A DNA stretch of 64,000 nucleotides. Origin: Paractinoplanes durhamensis (lineage in GTDB: Bacteria; Actinomycetota; Actinomycetes; Mycobacteriales; Micromonosporaceae). The stretch is taken from contig NZ_BOML01000066.1 of NCBI RefSeq assembly GCF_016862175.1, forward strand, positions 61,074-125,073, in the 5' to 3' direction. Shown here piece by piece: positions 33,901 to 42,285 of this stretch. The translations under genes were made by a program, and so were the position numbers. Numbering within the stretch: the stretch's first letter is position 1; the number at the start of each line of letters is the position of its first letter. The notes beneath the pieces are model-generated. The model was not told where the DNA came from. It worked only from the letters and a program-made list of their open reading frames with translations, and ran no database searches.

Positions 33901-34712
33901 CCCCCGGCCTCACGACCGGCCGAGACCCAGCCCGGGAGGAGGGACCAGCGATCGGCGATCTGTCCGTCCGAGGACTTTCGGCCGGCTGGGATCCGACCCG
34001 GGAACCGGTCCTGCGCGGCTTCGACCTTGACCTCCCGACCGGTGCGCACGTTGCGGTGACCGGCCGCTCCGGCTCGGGGAAGTCCACGCTCGGCGCGGTG
34101 CTGGCCCGCCTGCTCGACCCGCGGGCCGGGACCATCACCGCCGGAGACGGCCGGGACCTGCGCACCTTCCCCGAGGAGGCGACGCGCGGCCGGATCGTGC
34201 TCGTCGGCGACGACACCGGCCACATCTTCGCCTCGACCGTCCGGGAGAACCTGCGTCTGGCCCGCCCGGACGCCACCGACGCCGAGCTGCGTGCGGTCCT
34301 CGACCGGGTCAGGCTGGGCGGCTGGCTCGACGGCCTGCCGGACGGCCTCGGCACCTGGCTCGGCACCGGCGGCACCACCATGTCCGGCGGGCAGGCCCGA
34401 CGGCTGGCCACCGCCCGCGCGCTGCTCGCCGACCCGGAGATCCTGATCCTCGACGAGCCCACCGAGGGCCTGGACGAAGAGCTGGCCGAGGCGTTGATGG
34501 CGGACCTGCTGGGCGCGGCCACCGGCCGTACCGTCCTCCTGCTCACCCACCGCCGTGCGGGCCTCGACCGGGTGGACCGGATCGTCGACCTGACCGCATC
34601 AGCCCAGCAGCCGGCGGGTCACCCGGTCGACCGTCGCGATCAGGTCCTCGTCGGAGACGGCCGGTGGCAGCGGGCGGGACTCGAGCATGTCGGCGGCCAC
34701 CACGGCGTGTGA
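30918..34712 (+). CDS. cydDC: Fused CydD-CydC thiol reductant ABC exporter
   Basis: 1264 aa, two ABC-transporter halves in one chain. The first half has six membrane helices and an ATPase with Walker A GPSGAGKTT, signature VSAGQRHR and Walker B LLVDEPT. After a low-complexity Pro/Ser/Ala linker, the second half has its own membrane domain and an ATPase with GRSGSGKST, MSGGQARR and LILDEPT. CydDC exports glutathione or cysteine-type thiols and is needed to assemble the bd oxidase; in actinobacteria the substrate may be another thiol. The last 38 codons run antisense into the convergent glycosyltransferase gene (114-bp overlap), beyond the usual end of the ATPase. Confidence 0.93.
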   Translation: MTKAQLPLPTPTTSGGLRSHGLRSRGRAQRSGGRRAGRGPIDPRLLSHARSSRGGVAALALLGAGQAAATIAIAVALTLIIAAQRGWAVALLAGAYAVRAALAWAEQVVAVHTAAKVTDELRRSLLRALPQRGPAWVAAFGAGRLTAVLTTGLESLRPWCSGYLPSVVLGVLLPPLVIVVMAVVDPASALIALVTLPLIPVLGALIGWATEARARARWQADARLAGHFLDVVRGLPTLRIFGRADRQTATIATLTDRHRTATLRVLRVAFLSSTALDLVGTLSVGLIAVEAGLRVAAGHLDLAPALLVILLAPEAYRPLREMAARYHAATDATAVITDVDEILTSAPATATRPRGTTTADALRAQAGPTPTEFAATGRPAAGVPIRLTADMFGSERAAMPWPVGVAVSGLRARYPGSASDAVQLPALTVAAGEIVALTGPSGAGKTTALRVIAGLHPAMTGTVTAGETLYLPQRPTLPHARTVADLFPAGAAAAALAMVGLAADLTPDTPLGEHGSGVSAGQRHRLALAALLHRAADSPATLLVDEPTAHLDPEFEQQVLAQLRAAADAGCAVLVAAHRPALMAAADRIILLTAPAPAKPAPALRTSPDDPAEPPALPSSAQPVSQAGPSSQAGPSSQAGPDPQAGADLGTAGAARQPHSIGSAARRSFPWPVAVALGSGSSLAGLVLTGAAAWLLVRAATLPPVLTLSAAVVLVRGSAVARPLLRYLERLVSHDIAFARLGTRRSRVYATLVPRTPGPNLRRRGDLLDRAAADVDARVDGLLRGRLPAWSAAATLVVALPAAVAIAPALALPLIVGLAIAAVLAPALAARQTTREETATATARTRLHDAMVETVDGLEELPTGSRVPEDRSRTLAVLESRAARSTGLATATAHLGWGIAVAGTAWSLSRAALSPEWAAVLLLAVVALGETILTLPDAAIARRRDAAAATRLAALSATPTPATFPPRSDEVLPTGETTARDPAKDEVPATANAAAPGLTTGRDPAREEGPAIGDLSVRGLSAGWDPTREPVLRGFDLDLPTGAHVAVTGRSGSGKSTLGAVLARLLDPRAGTITAGDGRDLRTFPEEATRGRIVLVGDDTGHIFASTVRENLRLARPDATDAELRAVLDRVRLGGWLDGLPDGLGTWLGTGGTTMSGGQARRLATARALLADPEILILDEPTEGLDEELAEALMADLLGAATGRTVLLLTHRRAGLDRVDRIVDLTASAQQPAGHPVDRRDQVLVGDGRWQRAGLEHVGGHHGV
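32785..32858 (+). repeat. 18-bp tandem repeat in the CydDC linker
   Basis: About four copies of a unit with core CGCAAGCCGG encode repeated SSQAGP in the linker between the two CydDC halves. Copy number probably varies by slippage without harming the protein. Confidence 0.6.
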
Positions 34713-35093
34713 GGCCACCGCCGCGGCCAGCTGGTCCACGTCCCAGACCGCCTGCACCCGGCCGATCCGCTCCTCGGCGTGCAGGAACTGCTCCTGGCGG
34801 TCCGAACCGGTCTCGGCCAGCGACCGCCGCCGCGCCACCACGATCGGCACCCCGCCCAGGCGTTGCACGAGGCGGACCGTGCTGCCGGCGTGGGTGATCA
34901 CGATGTCGGCGTCGGACAACCGGCGGCGCATCTCGTCGAGCGGCACCCAGCGGGCGTGCGGGCACGGCGGCACCACCGGCGACGCGCCGGTCTGGACGAA
35001 CACGTCGTGGTAGGCGCACAGCGGCTCGACCGCGCGGATCAGCCGGTCGAAGGCCCACGAACCCATGCCGACGGTGACCAGGATGCCCGCCAT
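34599..35093 (-). CDS. Glycosyltransferase subunit, PssE/Alg13-like (GT28 C-terminal)
   Basis: 164 aa. It matches the UDP-sugar-binding half of GT28 enzymes: start ILVTVGMGSWAFDRLIRAVE (in part), later VITHAGSTVRLVQRLGGVPIVV and RQEQFLHAEER. On its own it lacks the acceptor-binding half, which is supplied by the preceding gene. The two overlap as TGATG. Together they should transfer a sugar to a lipid or polysaccharide acceptor at the inner membrane face. Its 3' end overlaps cydDC by 114 bp. Confidence 0.8.
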   Translation of the reverse strand: MAGILVTVGMGSWAFDRLIRAVEPLCAYHDVFVQTGASPVVPPCPHARWVPLDEMRRRLSDADIVITHAGSTVRLVQRLGGVPIVVARRRSLAETGSDRQEQFLHAEERIGRVQAVWDVDQLAAAVASHAVVAADMLESRPLPPAVSDEDLIATVDRVTRRLLG

Positions 35094-35548
35094 CAGTACA
35101 GCTCGCCCACCAGCACCGCATCCCGGTGGGCCGCGACCCGCTCCGGCCGCTGCACGAGGACGACCCGGGCGAGCCGGGCGTTGACCCGGGCGGTTCCGCA
35201 CGGCCTGCCGGTCTGGGTGAGCGTCTCCAGCCACACCGTCGGCACCCGGCGCAGCCGCGCGGCCACGAAGAACGGGACGGTGAGCCGCCGCCCGGCCGAC
35301 ACCACGACGTCGGGGCGGGAGTGGCCGAGCAGCCGGAACGCCCGCCAGGCCGCGGCGAACAGGTGCGGCCACGCGGTCGGGTCGGGTTGCCAGGTCACCG
35401 GCAGGCCGGCCAGGGCGATCTCGGTGTCGGCGCCGCGCACCGCCACCCACGACGTGTCATGCTGCTGCCACCAGGGGCGCAACGCGAGCGTGTCCAGCAG
35501 CACCCCACCGCCGCCGGACACGATCACCACCCGTAGCCCCCCGCTCAT
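35093..35548 (-). CDS. Glycosyltransferase subunit, PssD/Alg14-like
   Basis: 151 aa. It starts LRVVIVSGGGGVLLDTLALRPWW (in part), close to the Alg14/PssD N-terminus, though the usual GGH is GGG here. It continues with RPDVVVSAGRRLTVPFF and VWLETLTQTGRPCGTA, the conserved E-x-x-T region. Alg14-type proteins anchor the catalytic Alg13-type partner at the membrane. The ATG at 35548 is used; upstream codons are low quality. Confidence 0.78.
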   Translation of the reverse strand: MSGGLRVVIVSGGGGVLLDTLALRPWWQQHDTSWVAVRGADTEIALAGLPVTWQPDPTAWPHLFAAAWRAFRLLGHSRPDVVVSAGRRLTVPFFVAARLRRVPTVWLETLTQTGRPCGTARVNARLARVVLVQRPERVAAHRDAVLVGELY

Positions 35549-35615
35549 ACCGGCCGACGCTAGCCCCCGCCGCCGAACCTGTGGATCCACTGTGGAGCGG
35601 AGGCGGCGACGCCGT

Positions 35616-37664
35616 TCAGTTGATGTTCAGTGACTGGCGGAGGAACCGCAGCTGCGGCGTGAGCAGATCCACGTCCGGCCCCATGTGGCCGGCGCCGGGC
35701 AGCGGCAGCACGGTGTGCGGCCGGCCGGCGGCGAGCAGGGCCGCGGACAGCCGCATCGTGTGCACCGGATAGACGTTGTCGTCGCGCAGCCCGTGGATCA
35801 GCATCAGCGGCCGTTCGAGGCCGGCCGCGTCGTCGATCAGCGACGACTTCCGGTAGGCATCCGGGTCCCGACGCGGATCGCCGAGGAAACGCTCCTGCCA
35901 GTGCGTGTCGTAGAGCAGATGATCGGTGACCGGCGCGCCCGCGACCGCCGCGTGGAACACGTCGGGGCGGCGCAGCACGGCCAGCGCCGCCAGGTAGCCG
36001 CCGGCCGACCACCCGCGGATCCCGACCCGGGTCAGGTCCAGTTCGTCGTGCTCGGCGGCGACCGCGTGCAGCGCGTCGACCTGGTCCTCCAGCAGCAGGG
36101 TGGACCGGTCGCCGCGGATGGCCCGTTCCCACCGCGGTCCTCGGCCCGGGGTCCCTCGTCCGTCCGCGACGATCACGGCGAACCCCTGGTCGGCGAACCA
36201 CTGCGACACGTAGTAGGCGTCGCGGTCGGCCACCGCCCGCTGCGCGGCCGGGCCACCATAGGGATCCATCAGCACCGGAAGCCGCTCACCCTGCCAGCCG
36301 GCCGGAAACAGCACGGCCGTCCGCAACGCACGCTCCCCGGATTTCCGGAGCGACACCGTGGGTACGGTCGGGGACGCGGCCGACAGATCCTTGACCGTAC
36401 GCCCGGCGACGGTGACCGCGTGCCCGTCCGGGGTCGCCGAGTTGACCACGGTGGTGCCGGCCGCCCGGATGCCGGCGTGCCGCCCGGGCACGGTCGTCAC
36501 CCGCTCGACGCCGTCGTCCGGGTTCCAGGTCCACAGGTGTCGTTCGGCCGGTTCCTCGGACGCCCCGAACAGGACGGTGTCGCCGTCGCAGCCGTGCACC
36601 TCGGCGACCTGCAACCCGGCCGGGGTGACCGGCTCGCCGTCGACGGTCAGGTGGCGGGTGTCGCCCAGGTCGGCGGTGCCGATCAGGGCACCGGAGGCGG
36701 TGCGGGCCGGCACGCCCGGGACGATCTGGGTCCAGGCGGCGTCCCGGCTCTCGGCGACGGTCCGCACCTGGCCGGTGCCGGGGTCGACGGCGACGGTGCG
36801 CATCACGGTCTGCGGGCGGTTCTGCAGCACGGCGAGGAGGCCGTGTGCGTCCCAGCCGACGGCGACCAGGTATTCGTAGCCGACCCAGCCGAGGTCGACG
36901 TCGACCCGGCCGCCGTCCCGGTCGAGAATGTGCAGGCTGACCACGGCGTTCGCGGTGCCGGCGGCCGGGTAGCGATGGGCGACCGGCGGGGTCTCCGGGT
37001 GGGTCGGGTCGCTCAGGTACCAGGTGCCGACCGGCGCGTTGTCGACCCGGCACACGGCGAGCCGATCGGAGTCCGGTGACCACCAGTGGCCGCGGCTGCG
37101 GTCCATCGACTCGGCGGCCACGTGCTCGGCCAGGCCGTAGGTGACGTCCGGCGACTCCGGTTCGGCCAGGGCCCGGTCGCCGGTACCGTCGGCCCCGATC
37201 AGTCGCAGCGCACCGGCGTGCACGTAGGCGACGGCGGTGCCGTCCGGGCTGAGCACGGCGTCGGTCAGCGGCGTACGCGCCGGAATCCGGGCGCCCTCGC
37301 CGGTCCACGGATCGACACGATGCAATTCTTGCGCCACCGTGTACGCGACAACCCGTACATCAAGATCGAAGCTGTAATCGACGATGCCGGAACCCTTGTC
37401 GCGGGCCCGCTCCCGACGGACCTGTTCTTGCGCCGTCGGCGCGGTTTCCGCCGCGCCCGCCGCGAGCGGGTCGGCGAGCAGGCGTTCCGCCCCGGTCTCC
37501 AGGTCGAGTTGCCAGAGCCGGCGCACCGGATCCTCGCCGCCGCGCGAGCGCAGGAAGAGCACCCGCCGCCCGTCCGGGGTGAGGCTGATCCGCTGCGGGC
37601 GGCCGAGCCGGAAGCCGTGGGTGCGGGCGAGAAGTTGCGGGTATGTCGGCGACATACCCGCCAC
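35616..37664 (-). CDS. S9 family serine peptidase (DPP IV-like)
   Basis: 682 aa. An N-terminal beta-propeller (about 20-440; motifs SLTPDGRRVLFLRS, AVLSPDGTAVAYV, WWSPDSDRLAVCRV) precedes an alpha/beta hydrolase domain. The catalytic Ser is in GWSAGG, Asp in HGLRDDNVYPVH and His in PGAGHMG. No signal peptide, so cytoplasmic. It removes dipeptides or cuts short peptides. The start is GTG 37664, 6 bp after the thiolase stop; ATG 37655 is an alternative. Confidence 0.92.
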   Translation of the reverse strand: MAGMSPTYPQLLARTHGFRLGRPQRISLTPDGRRVLFLRSRGGEDPVRRLWQLDLETGAERLLADPLAAGAAETAPTAQEQVRRERARDKGSGIVDYSFDLDVRVVAYTVAQELHRVDPWTGEGARIPARTPLTDAVLSPDGTAVAYVHAGALRLIGADGTGDRALAEPESPDVTYGLAEHVAAESMDRSRGHWWSPDSDRLAVCRVDNAPVGTWYLSDPTHPETPPVAHRYPAAGTANAVVSLHILDRDGGRVDVDLGWVGYEYLVAVGWDAHGLLAVLQNRPQTVMRTVAVDPGTGQVRTVAESRDAAWTQIVPGVPARTASGALIGTADLGDTRHLTVDGEPVTPAGLQVAEVHGCDGDTVLFGASEEPAERHLWTWNPDDGVERVTTVPGRHAGIRAAGTTVVNSATPDGHAVTVAGRTVKDLSAASPTVPTVSLRKSGERALRTAVLFPAGWQGERLPVLMDPYGGPAAQRAVADRDAYYVSQWFADQGFAVIVADGRGTPGRGPRWERAIRGDRSTLLLEDQVDALHAVAAEHDELDLTRVGIRGWSAGGYLAALAVLRRPDVFHAAVAGAPVTDHLLYDTHWQERFLGDPRRDPDAYRKSSLIDDAAGLERPLMLIHGLRDDNVYPVHTMRLSAALLAAGRPHTVLPLPGAGHMGPDVDLLTPQLRFLRQSLNIN

Positions 37665-37670
37665 TATGTT

Positions 37671-38774
37671 CTAAAGGTCCAAGCGTTCGATGATCGAAGC
37701 GTTCGCCGTGCCACCCGCCTCGCACATGGTCTGTAGTCCATAACGGCCGCCGGTGCGTTCCAGAACTCCCAGCAGCGTGGTGGCGAGCCGGGTGCCGCTG
37801 GCCCCGAGCGGATGCCCGATGGCGATGGCGCCGCCGTCCACGTTGACCTTGGCCGGGTCGGCGCCGGTCTCCGCCTGCCAGGCCAGCACGACCGACGCGA
37901 ACGCCTCGTTGACCTCGAACGCGTCGATGTCACCGAGGCCGAGGCCGGCCCGGGCGAGCACCTTGGCGGTGGCCGGGATGATCCCGGTCAGCATCATGAT
38001 CGGGTCGTCGCCGGTGACCGTGACGGTGTGGATGCGGGCCCGCGGTCGCCATCCGTGCCGGCGGGCGATCTCACCGGTGGTGACGAGCAGGCCCGCGGCG
38101 CCGTCGTTGACCGGGCTGGAGTTACCGGCGGTGACCTTCCAGTCGATCTCCCCGAAGCGTTGCATCCAGCGCGGGTCGGCGAAGGCCGGCTTGAGCCCGG
38201 CGAGGATCTCGACGGTGGTGCCCGGCCGGACCGTCTCGTCGGTGGCAAGATCAGTTACCTGCGTGATCTGCGTGTCGAAGTGCCCGTGCTTCCACGCGTC
38301 GGCGGCCCGCTGGTGGCTGACCGCCGCGAACTCGTCGAGCCGGGCGCGGCTGAATCCCCACCTCCGGGCGATCAACTCGGCGCTGATCCCCTGCGGAATG
38401 AGCCCGCCCGGGTAACGCTGCGCGACGCCCGGCCCGCCGACGTCCGCTCGCTCCCCGTCGACGTAGGCGGAGCTGCCGATCGGCACCCGTGACATCGACT
38501 CGGCACCGGACGCAATCGCGATGTCGTAGGAGCCGGCGATCACCCCCTGGGCGGCGAAGCTGAGCGCCTGCTGGCTGCTGCCGCACTGCCGGTCGACGGT
38601 GACGCCCGGCACCGACTCGGGAAAGCCGGCCGCGAGAACGGCGAGCCGGGTGGCGTTGGTGCTCTGCTCCCCCACCTGCCCGACGACCCCGCCGATGACG
38701 TCGTCGATCTCGGCCGGATCGAGATGGTTGCGCTCGGCGAGCGCGCGCAGCACGTGCGCGTGCTCTACCGCCAC
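37671..38774 (-). pseudogene. Thiolase (acetyl-CoA acetyltransferase), 5'-truncated
   Basis: The frame encodes most of a degradative-type thiolase: nucleophile Cys in DRQCGSSQQA, VNEAFASV, GGAIAIGHPLGASGTR and the C-terminal CEAGGTANA. Homology begins only at about AHVLRALAERN, where normal family members already have about 28-30 residues before it (first beta strand and the AVRTP region). The five residues before that point are antisense of a TetR gene. The N-terminal loss should damage the fold, so I call it a pseudogene, although an intact frame from GTG 38774 remains and a weak product is possible. Confidence 0.7.
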
Positions 38775-39158
38775 TTCCCGAGCAAGGCAGCGCTGACCGC
38801 GGCGTACCTGACGCAGGTCCGCACCGAGCGGGAGAGGTCCGCCGCGGTGACAGGCTCACCCGCCGACCGCTTGACCGCCCTGGTGTCCGAGGTGGCCGCC
38901 TGGACCCGGCGCGGCGACTACCGGGGCTGCGCCTTCCGCAACTACCTGACCGAGTTCCCGGCCACCGACGACGAGCCCGCCCGGATAGCCCGCGCCTACC
39001 TGCACGACACCCGCCAGGAGATCGACGCCCTGGTCACCGAGCTGGGCCGACCACCACTACTGGCCGACCGCCTGTGGCTGTTGATCGACGCTCTCTACGC
39101 CGCCACCGGCACCGACCCCGAGGTGGCCGTCGACTGGGCCCGCGAGCTGGTCGGGTGA
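38757..39158 (+). pseudogene. TetR family regulator, 5'-truncated
   Basis: Homology starts at LYRHFPSKAALTAAYL, the very end of the TetR DNA-binding domain, and continues through a normal ligand domain (RRGDYRGCAFRNYLTEFP, LLIDALYAATG). About 45 residues with the rest of the helix-turn-helix are missing. The bases immediately upstream belong to the thiolase gene on the other strand. Without its DNA-binding domain it cannot act as a repressor. Its last 102 bp overlap the end of the GGDEF-EAL gene. Confidence 0.75.
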
Positions 39159-40781
39159 GACAGGCCGGCCGAAGTGGTAACCCTGCAGGACGTCGAAGCC
39201 GGCGGCGGTCAGGATGTCGGCCGTCTCCTGGTCCTCCACGCCCTCGGCGACCAGGGTCAGGTGCAGGCCCTTGGCCATCGCGGCGACCGCCTCCACGATG
39301 GCCCGTTCCCGGGCGTGGTGGATGCCGTGCACGAACGCCTGGTCCAGCTTCAGCTCGTCCAGCGGCAGCTGGGTGAGCAGAGCAAGCGAGGTGTAGCCGG
39401 TGCCGAAGTCGTCCATCGCGACCCGCACGCCCAGCTCGCGGATCTTGCGCAGGTGGTCGGCGCTGCGGTCCGGGCGGGTCATCACGGCGCTCTCGGTGAT
39501 CTCCACGATCAGCGCCCAGGCCGGCAGCCGATGCTCGTCGAGCAGGCCGGCGATGACGTCGACGATGCGGTCCTGGGCCAGCACCGGGGCCGGCAGGTTG
39601 ACCGCGACCGGGACCGGCCAACCGGCCCGGTGCCAGCGGGCGGCCTGGGCGACGGCGTCGGTGAGGACCCGGTCGGTCAGGGCCTGGATGACCTCGGAGC
39701 GTTCCGCGCCGGGCAGGAACGCGGCCGGGCCGAGCAGGCCGTGCCGGGGGTGGTCCCAGCGGACCAGGGCCTCCAGGGAGACCACCGCGCCGGTGCGGGC
39801 GTCCACCAGCGGCTGGTAGTGCAGCACCAGCTGCCCCTGGTCGATGGCGGTGCGCAGCTCGGCCTGCAGGCGCAGGTCGGTGGAGGCGGCCAGCTCGGGG
39901 CGCCACAGCTCGACCGCGGTGCGGTGCTGCTTGGCCGCGTACATCGCGGTGTCCGCGCCGGCCAGCAGGTCGCCGAGGTCACGGCGGCCGGTCGTGGTGC
40001 GGGCGATGCCGATCGACGCCTCGACGGTGATCGGGACGCCGGCCACGGTGAACGGGCCCTGGATGGCGTGCAGCAGGCTGCGCCCGGTCTCCTCGAGGTG
40101 TTCGGAGTCGTCGGCCAGCAGCACGAACTCGTCACCGCCGAGCCGGAACACGCTGTCGAAGCCGGGCTCGGCGGCCAGCACCGCCGCCACCTGCCGCAGC
40201 AGCTCGTCGCCGCGGGTGTGGCCGAGCTCGTCGTTGATCTCCTTGAACCGGTCGAGGTCGAGCAGCAGCAGGGCGAGCTGGCGGCCGGTGCCGGCCAGGA
40301 GCGCGCCGGCCACCTCGGTGAGCCGGCGCCGGTTGCCGAGGCCGGTGAGGATGTCCTGCTGGGCGAGGGTCTCGTAGCGGCGGCTCAGGTGTTCGACGAG
40401 CGGGCCGACCGGGGCGATGCCGAGCCGGCCGTCGTCGAACCGGACCACGACCGGGTTGGCCTTGGCCGAGTTGGGGCGTTCCAGCACGGCGCGGGCGGCG
40501 TCGACCCAGGCGGTGGCGGCCGGCAGGACCAGGGCCGGGCGGCGCAGCAGGTAGCGGGCGGGCCGGCGGAACAGCAATGCCCGGCCGTAGCCGAGCCGCC
40601 CGGCGAGAACCGACTCCAGGTAGGCCCGGTCGAGCACATGGAGGATGCCCTGGTCGTCGGCGACCAGGCCGAGGGACTCGGGGTCGGCCCGGATCAACGC
40701 CTCGATCTCACCGACGCCCGTGTCGGCGTCGATGACCGTCACCGGGGTGGCGAGGTCACCGAGCACAGGCGCGTCGGACAC
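39057..40781 (-). CDS. GGDEF-EAL protein (c-di-GMP turnover)
   Basis: 574 aa, no membrane helix. An N-terminal region (1-135) resembles a CBS-like or regulatory input domain seen in similar actinobacterial proteins. The GGDEF domain has RLGGDEF (215-219), intact for diguanylate cyclase; no upstream RxxD inhibitory site is visible. The EAL domain has SLEALVRW (337-339), DDFGTGYTSL and AEGVE, the residues needed for phosphodiesterase activity. Either or both activities may be used. The C-terminal 30 residues are antisense of the TetR fragment. GTG start at 40781. Confidence 0.9.
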   Translation of the reverse strand: MSDAPVLGDLATPVTVIDADTGVGEIEALIRADPESLGLVADDQGILHVLDRAYLESVLAGRLGYGRALLFRRPARYLLRRPALVLPAATAWVDAARAVLERPNSAKANPVVVRFDDGRLGIAPVGPLVEHLSRRYETLAQQDILTGLGNRRRLTEVAGALLAGTGRQLALLLLDLDRFKEINDELGHTRGDELLRQVAAVLAAEPGFDSVFRLGGDEFVLLADDSEHLEETGRSLLHAIQGPFTVAGVPITVEASIGIARTTTGRRDLGDLLAGADTAMYAAKQHRTAVELWRPELAASTDLRLQAELRTAIDQGQLVLHYQPLVDARTGAVVSLEALVRWDHPRHGLLGPAAFLPGAERSEVIQALTDRVLTDAVAQAARWHRAGWPVPVAVNLPAPVLAQDRIVDVIAGLLDEHRLPAWALIVEITESAVMTRPDRSADHLRKIRELGVRVAMDDFGTGYTSLALLTQLPLDELKLDQAFVHGIHHARERAIVEAVAAMAKGLHLTLVAEGVEDQETADILTAAGFDVLQGYHFGRPVSPDQLAGPVDGHLGVGAGGGVESVDQQPQAVGQ

Positions 40782-40936
40782 GCGGAAACCCTACGTCAGG
40801 TTCGGAAACGATCTCCAACACGGAACGAAGAATTCATCTCCGCGCTGGTCGGCGGCCCGCGGCGACCAGGCAATGTGGGCGTTAACACCACCGGGTCGCA
40901 GCAGCACGTATCGGGACGATCGCCTAGAGTCCGCCC

Positions 40937-41560
40937 ATGGCGACTATCCACCGGGCCACCCTCACTCCGACCAAACTCGAGTTGCTTTCCGCCTGGCTTC
41001 CCGGCCGCCACTGGTACCCCGGGGACGATCTGAAGGACCTTCAACGGGTGGGCGCCTGCCGATTCGACGACCCGGACGGCGAGGTCGGGGTGGAGATGTT
41101 CCTGGTCCGGGCGGAGGGCGGGCCGATCGTGCACGTGCCGCTCACCTACCGCGCGGCCGCCCTCGACGACGCCGAGCAGCGCCTGATCGGCACCACCGAG
41201 CATTCGGTGCTCGGCACCCGCTGGGTCTACGACGCGGTCGCCGACCCGGTCTACCTGGCCACCCTGACGTCCACGATCCGGACCGGCGGGCACGAGGCCG
41301 AGGAGATCTTCGAGACCGACGACGGCCCGCAGCGCCGCGACCCGACGATGCGGGTGCGCGGCAGCGGCTGGGCACTGTCGTCGGAGCCGGCCGGGACGGC
41401 GGTCCGGGTCGAGGAGGGCGATCCGGCGGTGGTCGTCACCGAGAACATCCGGGTCGAGGTGCGCCGCGTGCTGAGCGACGAACCGCCGGCCGGCCCGCTG
41501 TACCTGGCCGGCACCTGGGAGCAGGATTCCACCCCGACGGTGCTGGCCGAGATCTACTGA
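40937..41560 (+). CDS. Maltokinase N-terminal cap-like (CG0192-related) protein
   Basis: 207 aa soluble protein starting MATIHRATLTPTKLELLSAWL (first 20 quoted in part). This resembles the N-terminal cap domain of mycobacterial maltokinase and the free-standing CG0192-type proteins. It lacks the kinase domain itself. In maltokinase the cap sits on the nucleotide lobe; free-standing copies have no known role. The last 7 bp overlap the convergent NAD(P)-binding gene. Confidence 0.7.
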   Translation: MATIHRATLTPTKLELLSAWLPGRHWYPGDDLKDLQRVGACRFDDPDGEVGVEMFLVRAEGGPIVHVPLTYRAAALDDAEQRLIGTTEHSVLGTRWVYDAVADPVYLATLTSTIRTGGHEAEEIFETDDGPQRRDPTMRVRGSGWALSSEPAGTAVRVEEGDPAVVVTENIRVEVRRVLSDEPPAGPLYLAGTWEQDSTPTVLAEIY

Positions 41561-42219
41561 GCGACCCCGATCGTGTGGCCCACCGTTTCCGGCTGATCGA
41601 GGCAGGCGAGCATCTGGTGGGCCACGTCGGCCCGGGAGATGGAGAAGCCACCGCGCACGTTGCGGTCGACCGCCGTCCGGTACCGCCCGCGCAGCGGCCG
41701 GTCGGTCAGCTTCGGCGGGCGGCTGATCGTCCAGTCGAGACCGCTCGCCCGCACCACGTCCTCCATCCGGGCCAGGTCGGCGTAGTGCTCGCGGAACGCC
41801 CGCCGGGTGAACGGCGCACCGAGGTGCCGCATGAAGAAGCCGTCGCCCGGGTCGTAGCGCGGCGGGTCCGGCCGCTCCGGCGACGGCACCGTGCCGATCG
41901 GCGCCGCGCTCACCACGATCAGCCGCCGCACGCCGCCACGCCGGGCCGCCTCGACCAGCGCGGCGGTCCCCCGCCAGGCGACGCCGGCCTCGCCGGTGGT
42001 GCGCGCGCCGAGCCCGGACAGGATGGCGTCCGAGCCTTTGACCGCCTCGGTCAGCGCGTCGACGTCGGGATGGGCCAGGTCGGCGTGGACCGAGCGCACC
42101 GATTCGGTGATCTTCTCGGGGCTGCGCGCCACCGCGGTCACGTCGTGCCCCGCCGCGAGGGCCTGCCGAAGTAGTTCCCGTCCGATTCCGCCGGTGGCGG
42201 CGACAATGGTGAGCCGCAT
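41554..42219 (-). CDS. NAD(P)-binding oxidoreductase (atypical SDR)
   Basis: 221 aa Rossmann protein: LTIVAATGGIGRELL is the GxxGxxG dinucleotide loop; LIVVSAAPIG and WTISRPPKLTDRPL follow. It lacks the YxxxK of classical SDRs, as in NmrA- or SDR_a5-like proteins. ATG 42219 lies 7 nt after GGGGAGG; the ATG at 42225 is too close to that site. It is divergent from a MarR gene with a palindrome between. Confidence 0.85.
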   Translation of the reverse strand: MRLTIVAATGGIGRELLRQALAAGHDVTAVARSPEKITESVRSVHADLAHPDVDALTEAVKGSDAILSGLGARTTGEAGVAWRGTAALVEAARRGGVRRLIVVSAAPIGTVPSPERPDPPRYDPGDGFFMRHLGAPFTRRAFREHYADLARMEDVVRASGLDWTISRPPKLTDRPLRGRYRTAVDRNVRGGFSISRADVAHQMLACLDQPETVGHTIGVAQ

Positions 42220-42242
42220 GGCCATCCTCCCCAGGTCATCCA

Positions 42243-42262
42243 GTTAGTATGGAAACCATAAC
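42243..42262. promoter_or_regulatory. Palindromic operator in the MarR/oxidoreductase promoter
   Basis: GTTAGTATGGAAACCATAAC has the perfect core TATGG-AAA-CCATA (42248-42260) and near-symmetric flanks. It lies between the divergent genes, 24 bp before the MarR start, and fits a MarR-type site. Confidence 0.55.
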
Positions 42263-42285
42263 ATCTCCTTTGGGGTTCAAACTAT

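Noticed and set aside
30108..34712. CydDC start upstream of 30918
   Set aside because: That segment is cydB in another frame; the ATG at 30918 overlaps the cydB stop as expected for a coupled gene.
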